DNA from: Bacteroidota bacterium
GTDB taxonomy: Bacteria > Bacteroidota > Bacteroidia > Chitinophagales > Chitinophagaceae
Assembly (NCBI GenBank): GCA_018267915.1
Contig: JAFDXN010000033.1
Span: 186,001-250,000, forward strand
Reading direction: 5' to 3'
Length of the DNA stretch: 64,000 bases
Under the pieces are notes generated by a model. It was not told the DNA's origin. It ran no database searches and worked only from the letters and a program-made list of their open reading frames with translations. Positions within the stretch are counted from its first letter, which is position 1. Every line of letters starts with the position of its first letter. Positions 55,165 through 61,558 of this stretch are shown piece after piece. The translations under genes were made by a program, and so were the position numbers.

Positions 55165-55648
55165 CAGCGGCAGGTGGCAGTAGCAGGTGCAAGCGGTACG
55201 GGGAGCGCGCCTGGCGGTATAGATGTGTAAGTTTAAAACGTTTGAGCAATGGAGAACCTTATTGTGTATAATAAAGCATATAGCGTTGCAATGGAAGTAT
55301 TTGAAGTGTCCCGATCATTTCCAAAGGAAGAAATCTATTCGTTGACAGACCAGATACGGCGTTCATCTAGAAGCATATGTGCGAATATTGGCGAGGCGTA
55401 TAGAAAGCGTAAATACCCGAAAAACTTTATCTCGAAGTTGACAGATGCGGATGGAGAGTGTACAGAGACGTTAGTACACCTTAGCTTCGCGAAAGATTGC
55501 GGCTACCTGAACGAAACAAAATATTTAGATCTGAGATCAAAGTACCTTGAAGTAGGAAAAATGTTGGGGTCAATTATCAATAAACCTGAAAATTTCATTG
55601 TTACTAATTAAACACACTGCATACTGCCACTGCATGCTGTCGCTTGTA
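55156..55648. repeat. Imperfect inverted flanks around the four-helix-bundle gene
   Basis: The left flank contains GCGGCAGGTGGCAGTAGCAGGTG (in two parts across 55167-55191). The right flank, 55614-55645, read on the minus strand, contains GCATGCAGTGGCAGTATGCAGTG. About 18 of 23 positions agree. The left copy begins right after the stop of the upstream Fe-S gene. This suggests that the segment between them was inserted as a unit. Confidence 0.45.
55249..55611 (+). CDS. Four-helix-bundle protein (S23/IVP type)
   Basis: A 120-residue protein of the bacterial four-helix-bundle family related to 23S rRNA intervening-sequence proteins: LIVYNKAYSVAMEVFEVSRSFPKEEIYSLTDQIRRSSRSICANIGEAYRKRKYPKNFISKLTDADGECTETLVHLSFAKDCGYL. 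The typical SLTDQIRRSSRSICANIGEAYR core is intact. Its codon composition is more AT-rich than the Fe-S genes around it. It lies between two genes expected to be adjacent and is flanked by imperfect inverted GCAGTGGCAG-like sequences, which suggests a mobile cassette. Confidence 0.9.
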   Translation: MENLIVYNKAYSVAMEVFEVSRSFPKEEIYSLTDQIRRSSRSICANIGEAYRKRKYPKNFISKLTDADGECTETLVHLSFAKDCGYLNETKYLDLRSKYLEVGKMLGSIINKPENFIVTN

Positions 55649-55679
55649 GAGGAACTTCCAGGTGCACAAAATTTATTCT

Positions 55680-56462
55680 ATGATGATTAAGAGTATGGCC
55701 GAATACGCAGCGAATGGTGAACAGCCCGAAGTACTCTTCTGGGTTGGTTGTGCCGGAAGCTTTGATCAGCGTGCGCAAAAGATCACAAAGGCCTTTGCTA
55801 CGATCCTCGACAAGGTAGGAGTAAAATTTGCCATACTCGGTAAGGAAGAAATGTGCAATGGCGATCCCGCGCGCCGTTCAGGTAATGAGTTTTTGTTCCA
55901 GATGATGGCCTACAATAACATTCAAACACTGAACGGTTACGGCATCAAAAAAATAGTAACGGCTTGCCCGCACTGCTTTAATATTCTTAAGAACGAATAC
56001 CCGGCCCTGGGCGGCGAATACGAGGTCATACATCACACCACCTTCCTGCAGCAGCTTATCAACGAGGGGCGCATTCGCCTCAAAGAAGGCGGCAGTTTCA
56101 AAGGCAAAAAGATCACCTACCACGACAGCTGTTACCTGGGCCGCGGCAATGGCATCTACGAAGCCCCCCGCGAGGTATTGCAGGCTCTCGATGTGGAACT
56201 GGTGGAGATGAAGCGTTGCCGCACCAATGGCATGTGTTGCGGAGCTGGTGGCGCACAGATGTTCAAAGAGGAGGAACCTGGCACCACCCGTGTCAACTTT
56301 GAACGTTCAGCGGAGGCGCTGGATACCGGTGCTAACATTATTGCTGCCAACTGCCCCTTCTGCACTACGATGCTCACCGACGGCGTAAAGAACAAGGAAA
56401 AAGAAGATGAAGTAAAGGTTATGGACATAGCCGAGATGATCGCGGCCTCTCTTGCCGAATAG
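55680..56462 (+). CDS. CCG-domain (HdrB/GlpC-type) Fe-S protein
   Basis: The ATG at 55680 gives 260 residues; a GTG six codons upstream is the alternative. Two cysteine-rich CCG domains are visible: CPHCFNILKNEYP with DSCYLGRGNGIYEAPREVL, and CCGAGGAQMF with CPFCTTMLTDG. CCG domains hold the catalytic non-cubane or accessory Fe-S centres in heterodisulfide reductases, and in LldE, GlpC and GlcF-like proteins. It is the natural partner of the Fe-S protein encoded at 53836. It overlaps nothing and is followed 16 bp later by a small hypothetical gene. Confidence 0.88.
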   Translation: MMIKSMAEYAANGEQPEVLFWVGCAGSFDQRAQKITKAFATILDKVGVKFAILGKEEMCNGDPARRSGNEFLFQMMAYNNIQTLNGYGIKKIVTACPHCFNILKNEYPALGGEYEVIHHTTFLQQLINEGRIRLKEGGSFKGKKITYHDSCYLGRGNGIYEAPREVLQALDVELVEMKRCRTNGMCCGAGGAQMFKEEEPGTTRVNFERSAEALDTGANIIAANCPFCTTMLTDGVKNKEKEDEVKVMDIAEMIAASLAE

Positions 56463-56478
56463 TCTTAACTTTGCAGCT

Positions 56479-56994
56479 ATGGAAGTACAGGACCTGAAGG
56501 AACTTTTACCTGCGGATTTTGATGATAATTCACGCGTTTGGATATACCAGAGCAGCCGCCCTTTTATAGACAAGGAAGTTTTGGAAGTCAATGAGCAATT
56601 GCACCATTTCTACGCGAATTGGCTAACGCACGGCACACCGGTGAAGGGCTGGGCAAAGCTCCTTTTCAAGCAATTTATTGTAATAATGGCCGACGAGACT
56701 GCAACGGGCGTTAGCGGCTGTAGCACCGATAGCTCCGTACGCGTTATCAAAAGCCTGGAACGCCAGTATGATGTTAATTTTTTCGATCGTATGACCATCA
56801 CATTCCTGGTAAATGGTAAAGCCGAAATGCTGCCCTTCAACCAGGTGCAATATGCCATCGACAAAGGGTATATCAATAAGGACACAATGCTTTTTAATAA
56901 CGTGGCAAGCACCAAAAAGGAACTGCTTACGCAGTGGCTGGTACCCTTGCACAAGAGCTGGCTGGCCGACAGAGTTTCTTTCCAGGCAGCCTAG
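56479..56994 (+). CDS. Conserved hypothetical protein (often labelled ABC transporter ATPase in Bacteroidota)
   Basis: The ATG at 56479 (MEVQDLKELLPADFDDNSRVWIYQSSRPF) gives 171 residues, with an ATG-proximal start consistent with the close upstream gene. The sequence ADETATGVSGCSTDSSVRVIKSLERQYDVNFFDRMTITFLVNGKAEMLPFNQVQYAIDKGYI is a pattern I recall from Bacteroidota proteins labelled ATPase without a P-loop, and none is seen here. Function is unknown. It is probably co-transcribed with the CCG-domain gene. Confidence 0.7.
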   Translation: MEVQDLKELLPADFDDNSRVWIYQSSRPFIDKEVLEVNEQLHHFYANWLTHGTPVKGWAKLLFKQFIVIMADETATGVSGCSTDSSVRVIKSLERQYDVNFFDRMTITFLVNGKAEMLPFNQVQYAIDKGYINKDTMLFNNVASTKKELLTQWLVPLHKSWLADRVSFQAA

Positions 56995-57027
56995 TAAATA
57001 TCAGCCCGCTGCTTATCTTTATTCTTT

Positions 57028-59046
57028 ATGCCAAGGCTATCATTATTGCTCTTTTTCTTAGGTATCAGCGCACACGCATCTGCTCAAACCGATACAGCCC
57101 AAAAGCTGAACGAGGTCACCGTTACCGGCATACAGGAAATGCAGGCAAAACAGACATCCTTGCACATCGAATCTTACCCACTTGCCGAACTTGATGCCAA
57201 AGCGCCCTTCAATTTATCTGATGCCCTGGCTAAAATACCCGGCATTGCCCAGCTCACTACCGGCAATGCTATAAGTAAACCGGTAATAAGAGGTTTATAT
57301 GGTAATCGGATTTTGGTATTGTTCTCCGGTCTGCGATTCGACAACCAGCAGTTCCAGGACGAACATGGATTAGGTATTTCGCAGATCGGCATCGACCGGG
57401 TGGAACTCATCAGGGGTCCTGCTTCGATACTTTACGGGACGGATGCTATAGGCGGCGTGGTCAATATCATAGAAGAAGTGCCGGAAGTGCAAGGCAAGCA
57501 TCTCGACATCAACACGCGCCTATTCTCGAATACCCGCGGTACCCTATCCGACATTGGCTACTCTGCGCTGCATGGCAACAAATGGCGCCGCATCAGGCTG
57601 GGCTATGAAACCCATGCAGACTATACAGATGGCGATGGCACCCGCGTACTGAACTCGCGCAATAAAGGTTATTATCTCAAAATGGGTTCGGGCAATACAC
57701 GGGGCAACTGGATCCGGAACAATTCCTATAATCTCTCCTTTAACCAGTTCGGCTTCATCACGCCCGATCTTAATAAGTTTTTCGATGCCGATTCAAGATG
57801 GTCGCGCGCCATGGCCGGCCCGCACCATATCGTACTACTCAACGTGCTCAGCTCTCAGAATACGTTCTTACTAAAGTCCTCCACACTCAAGGTGAATGTG
57901 GGCGGGCAGAGCAATCTGCGGATGGAAGATGAAGGCGGTGGTGAAATAAGCCTGAACATGCATCTCATTTCAGGCCTGGAAAATGCCCGCTGGGAGAAGA
58001 AACTGAGCGACAAGGTATTCTTTGCCATCAATCAGCAGTTCACTTACGAAGGAAATACCAACTATGGCAAACGCATCCTGATACCCAATGCCACTATGCT
58101 CGAAGGAAATCTTTCGGGATTTCTGCGCTTTATGCTCGGCAAAGTAAACCTTGAGCTGGGTGCCGGCAGCAATTATAAGCACATCGGTACCTACCTGACC
58201 CCGCCACTTAATATACCGACACAATCAATTCATCCGTTCAACGTCGGTCATGTCACAGGAAATGGCATGCTTGGCTGCACTTATAACCCCAATCGTTGGT
58301 TAAATATCAAAGCAAACATCTCCACGGGCGACCGCATGGGCAACCTCGCCGAACTTTCTTCTGACGGCCTGCACGAGGGCTACTACCGCTACGAAACCGG
58401 CAATCCCAACCTAAAGTTGGAACAGAATGTGAACGGCGATGCAGCTATTGAACTCGGTACAAAACAACTGTTCCTTTCCGTATCAGGTTACTACAATCGT
58501 TTCTGGAACTACATCTACCTGCAAAAAGACTCCACCACTTTCTATGGCTTTCCCAAGTACCACTTCACCCAACAGGACGCATTGATCTACGGTGGCGAGT
58601 TTATCCTTATTTATAGACCGGAATATTTCAACTGGCTGCGGTTCAAAGAAAGCTTTAGCATTATCCGTGGTCAACTCGACCTCGGTGGCTACCTGCCTTT
58701 CATACCCGCCGACCGGAACAGGGCATCGCTGGTGTTTTCGAAAGACATCAACAAAAGATTCAAATCAATATTTGTTGAGCCCGAGTTCGAATATGCCCTT
58801 GCACAGAACCGCCCTGCACAGTTCGAGACAGTAACCAGTGACTACGGCCTGGTGAATCTCTACACCGGCATTACTACAAAACTGGGTAAAAACAATTACA
58901 AATGGGGTCTGTCTGTACATAATATGCTTAACAAGGCCTACCATGATCACCTTTCGCGTCTTGCCGATCCCAGCCTCTTTAACCCGGCGATTAATAACGA
59001 GGGGATAAATTTTGTCTTATCTTTAAGCACTAATCTGGGGCTGTAA
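57028..59046 (+). CDS. TonB-dependent receptor
   Basis: A 672-residue protein with a signal peptide (MPRLSLLLFFLGISAHASA). There is no carboxypeptidase-like N-domain. A TonB-box-like LNEVTVTG is followed by a plug of about 110 residues (LSDALAKIPGIAQLTTGNAISKPVIRGLYGNRILVLFSGLRFDNQQFQDEHGLGISQIGIDRVELIRGPASILYGTDAIGGVVNII) and a barrel ending FVLSLSTNLGL. The GLYGNRILVLFSGLRFDNQQFQDEHGLG form resembles receptors for metal or organic chelates, but the ligand is not decided. The following gene overlaps its stop by one base (TAATG), so the two are coupled. Confidence 0.88.
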   Translation: MPRLSLLLFFLGISAHASAQTDTAQKLNEVTVTGIQEMQAKQTSLHIESYPLAELDAKAPFNLSDALAKIPGIAQLTTGNAISKPVIRGLYGNRILVLFSGLRFDNQQFQDEHGLGISQIGIDRVELIRGPASILYGTDAIGGVVNIIEEVPEVQGKHLDINTRLFSNTRGTLSDIGYSALHGNKWRRIRLGYETHADYTDGDGTRVLNSRNKGYYLKMGSGNTRGNWIRNNSYNLSFNQFGFITPDLNKFFDADSRWSRAMAGPHHIVLLNVLSSQNTFLLKSSTLKVNVGGQSNLRMEDEGGGEISLNMHLISGLENARWEKKLSDKVFFAINQQFTYEGNTNYGKRILIPNATMLEGNLSGFLRFMLGKVNLELGAGSNYKHIGTYLTPPLNIPTQSIHPFNVGHVTGNGMLGCTYNPNRWLNIKANISTGDRMGNLAELSSDGLHEGYYRYETGNPNLKLEQNVNGDAAIELGTKQLFLSVSGYYNRFWNYIYLQKDSTTFYGFPKYHFTQQDALIYGGEFILIYRPEYFNWLRFKESFSIIRGQLDLGGYLPFIPADRNRASLVFSKDINKRFKSIFVEPEFEYALAQNRPAQFETVTSDYGLVNLYTGITTKLGKNNYKWGLSVHNMLNKAYHDHLSRLADPSLFNPAINNEGINFVLSLSTNLGL

Positions 59047-59579
59047 TGCGCTCGCATTCACGAATAAATCTGAGGTATGCTTTACCTGTCCTGCTTATGG
59101 CAGTTTGGCTGCTTCATTTCGCCTACCCCCTTTTCTATTCAGCAGCTTTATTTCAGCGGCACCAATTGCAAAGCGCAACGATCGCGGAGAACTCCGGTAA
59201 TAGCTTTACTGAAATAACACTCACTGCATCTGCTTTTAATAAGTCGTATAGCCCCGCCGAAAAAGAACTGGAGATCGATGGTTCCATGTATGACGTGGCT
59301 CATGTTCATCGAAATGGTAACCTGGTAACATGTTATGTACTTAGCGATAAGGATGAGACAACCCTGAAAAAAAGCTATAATTCCGAACTGCGAAACCAGC
59401 ATAGCGCAAAAAACACATCACAGGTTCATTGCTGGTGGCCTGTGGTAATGTTATATACTTCTTACCAGCCAATTACGGGCTACCCCGTTACAGACGATCT
59501 CTCATTTCACGATGTTTACATGGTTTCATTGCACGAGGGCCACTTCGATAGCAGGCTCCAGCCTCCCAGGCTCGCCTGA
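59046..59579 (+). CDS. Membrane-anchored hypothetical protein coupled to TonB receptor
   Basis: A 177-residue protein with one N-terminal hydrophobic segment (YALPVLLMAVWLLHFAYPLFYSAALF) and a periplasmic domain (NSFTEITLTASAFNKSYSPAEKELEIDGSMYDVAHVHRNGNLVTCYVLSDKDE...). There are many His residues near the C-terminus (HDVYMVSLHEGHFDSRLQ), which could bind metal. Its ATG overlaps the receptor stop, showing coupled translation, so it likely aids that receptor's substrate handling. No family is recognised. Confidence 0.7.
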   Translation: MRSHSRINLRYALPVLLMAVWLLHFAYPLFYSAALFQRHQLQSATIAENSGNSFTEITLTASAFNKSYSPAEKELEIDGSMYDVAHVHRNGNLVTCYVLSDKDETTLKKSYNSELRNQHSAKNTSQVHCWWPVVMLYTSYQPITGYPVTDDLSFHDVYMVSLHEGHFDSRLQPPRLA

Positions 59580-59650
59580 ACAGGCCAGCCCCTCACTTAT
59601 TGCAATGAAAACTCAAACAAAATCTCAACAAACACATTAAAAATAATCAA

Positions 59651-60061
59651 ATGAAAATGCTTTTCCATGCAGCATATGCGCTGCTATTTATATCGTTTGT
59701 ATCGCTTTCTCTCGGTTCATGCAAAAAAGACGAAGGCAAACTACCGAATATCTCATTCAAAACAGGTACCGGCTATACCTCGGCAGATGCCACCATTGCA
59801 CAAAATGCATCTTTCTTGATTGGCATCAACGCTTCCAAATCGGAAGGAAAGGACGTAATCACCAAATTCACGATCACGAAATCTGTGAATGGCGGCGACG
59901 CAACGACCGTCTATACGGTCGACGTCACTAATGGCGATACTTACACCTATGATTATACCGGCACTACAGGTAACACTGCCGAGCAGGACAAGTATACTTT
60001 TACAGTTGTCAACAAGGACGGTATTGTTAATAGCGTTAGCTTAACACTCACCGTGCAGTAA
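59651..60061 (+). CDS. Small lipoprotein, paralogue of the next gene
   Basis: A 136-residue protein with a lipobox leader (LFISFVSLSLGSCKKDEGK; Cys at 24). An Ig-like beta fold follows: ISFKTGTGYTSADATIAQNASFLIGINASKSEGKDVITKFTITKSVNGG and a C-terminal DKYTFTVVNKDGIVNSVSLTLTVQ. The protein at 60230 has the same layout. No function is known. It follows the receptor-linked genes on the same strand by 71 bp. Confidence 0.8.
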   Translation: MKMLFHAAYALLFISFVSLSLGSCKKDEGKLPNISFKTGTGYTSADATIAQNASFLIGINASKSEGKDVITKFTITKSVNGGDATTVYTVDVTNGDTYTYDYTGTTGNTAEQDKYTFTVVNKDGIVNSVSLTLTVQ

Positions 60062-60229
60062 TAGTCAGCCTCACAAGGCAGCCCCTGCCCTTTTTTTTCA
60101 TATTTGTGCAGATTAATTTGTGCAAAAACGGGCGGATGTTATGATTATTATGAAATGATAAGTATATTAGGCTTTGAATTTGCATACGGTCCGAAAACCG
60201 TGGATTATTGCTAAATAAAAAGACAGTTC

Positions 60230-60664
60230 ATGAAACCACTTTTAAAAGCAGCATTTATTGCACTTTTAACAACCTTAGTCATTACCTCATGTAGTAAGAA
60301 AACGCCTGTTGTGCCTTATATCGCGTTCCGGGCCGATTCATCGGTATTTATTACAAACAACCTGATAGATCTTAGCAACATCTCGGTCACACAGGATACG
60401 CAGGTATTTTTTGGCATAAAGGCATATAAAGGGGGTCCTGACGATGTGCTTACCAAATTCTACATAAATGTAGCATACGACGATAGCTCATATTACCACC
60501 AGTTGTACACTGAAGATATTCAGAACTATAAGGATACCTTCAAAAAAATATACGGCATCTATACACGCAAAAGGAACGGTAAAGAGCGCTATAATTTCGT
60601 GGTTGAAAACAAAGATGGTGAGAAGAACAGCCTGACCCTCACCCTCGACGTGTTCAAGCCCTAG
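60230..60664 (+). CDS. Small lipoprotein, paralogue of the preceding gene
   Basis: A 144-residue protein with a lipobox leader (MKPLLKAAFIALLTTLVITSCSKK; Cys at 21). The body aligns by eye with the preceding protein: VPYIAFRADSSVFITNNLIDLSNISVTQDTQVFFGIKAYKGGPDDVLTKFYINV, ending RYNFVVENKDGEKNSLTLTLDV. It ends 26 bp before a strong bidirectional terminator. The pair probably arose by duplication. Confidence 0.8.
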   Translation: MKPLLKAAFIALLTTLVITSCSKKTPVVPYIAFRADSSVFITNNLIDLSNISVTQDTQVFFGIKAYKGGPDDVLTKFYINVAYDDSSYYHQLYTEDIQNYKDTFKKIYGIYTRKRNGKERYNFVVENKDGEKNSLTLTLDVFKP

Positions 60665-60689
60665 ATATTAGTATTTATGATCCACACAA

Positions 60690-60718
60690 AAAGTCCCGCT
60701 GTTAGCGGGACTTTTTTA
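60690..60718. terminator. Bidirectional Rho-independent terminator
   Basis: The arms AAGTCCCGCT and AGCGGGACTT flank a TGTT loop, with A-run before and TTTTTT after. It separates the plus-strand lipoprotein gene from the convergent gene that ends at 60735. Confidence 0.85.
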
Positions 60719-60734
60719 TTCTTTACTCGTTGAG

Positions 60735-61403
60735 TTACAATTTCTTCGAAATGTATTTAGCCAGCGCCAGGCCCGTCTTTTCATAGCTCTCAGCTATCCG
60801 GTTCGAGTATTCCTTGTTCATCACATGTGCGGTCATGCTCATAACCCCACCCGCACCGGGTATAAAACCCGAACCCTTAGGTGCCTTTACTTCACCCTTT
60901 ACATCTTCAAGCTTGCCCTGCGCCAGTACCTTATCCCTGTTGGCGCTTTCTACAAACCTCAGCGTAAAGTCTACTTCAGCGGGTTTCTTGCCAAACGCGG
61001 ATCCCTTCCCCAGGGCCATGTCATTTGTTATAATGATAAGCGTATATTTTGCGGTACCGCTGCCCGGTTTTACCTGTAAAGCACTATCTTCGATACGCTT
61101 GTTGAACTCTTTCTCGAAATGGGGCTGATACTTGCTTGTCCTCGCCCTGGTCCACTCATCCACAAACGCATCACCCTCGCCCTTTTCATCCTTATTCAGC
61201 TCTTCACGTTGCATCTTAAGATAGTCCGCCTCCCTTTCCCCTTTCACAGTTATGGCCGAATAATCATATTCAACTGCCAGCTCTTTCTGTCCTTTCAGGA
61301 AGGCAAGGTCCTCCCCGCTTTCCCATTGTATTTTCTGTCCCATACATGCATGGGACGCGAGGCATGCACATGCCGCAATCAATATCTGTCTCATTTTAGG
61401 CAT
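60735..61403 (-). CDS. Secreted hypothetical protein
   Basis: A 222-residue protein with a signal peptide (MPKMRQILIAACACLASHACMGQ); an ATG three codons in is an alternative start. The mature part is acidic-basic mixed with YLKMQREELNKDEKGEGDAFVDEWTRARTSKYQPHFEKEFNKRIED and YTLIIITNDMALGKGSAFGKKPAEVDFTLRFVESAN. It has the look of a periplasmic LptE/TPR-free accessory protein, but no family is recognised. It ends in the terminator and is divergent from parC. Confidence 0.72.
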   Translation of the reverse strand: MPKMRQILIAACACLASHACMGQKIQWESGEDLAFLKGQKELAVEYDYSAITVKGEREADYLKMQREELNKDEKGEGDAFVDEWTRARTSKYQPHFEKEFNKRIEDSALQVKPGSGTAKYTLIIITNDMALGKGSAFGKKPAEVDFTLRFVESANRDKVLAQGKLEDVKGEVKAPKGSGFIPGAGGVMSMTAHVMNKEYSNRIAESYEKTGLALAKYISKKL

Positions 61404-61516
61404 TTTTTGTAAAGGAACCCACTTTCGCTATGCCGCCCAATACCCCGAAACCCTGATTTTTTAGACAACTTATGCACATTCTTCGGCCAGGAATGACAAA
61501 GAAAAAGTCAAAACAT

Positions 61517-61524
61517 TACTTTTG
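61517..61524 (+). promoter_or_regulatory. Bacteroidota-type -7 element before parC
   Basis: TACTTTTG matches the TAnnTTTG -7 consensus and lies 35 bp before the parC ATG. A -33 TTG is not clear. Confidence 0.4.
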
Positions 61525-61558
61525 CCCACTGTATTAATGCCCCTTTTTTCTATATCAA

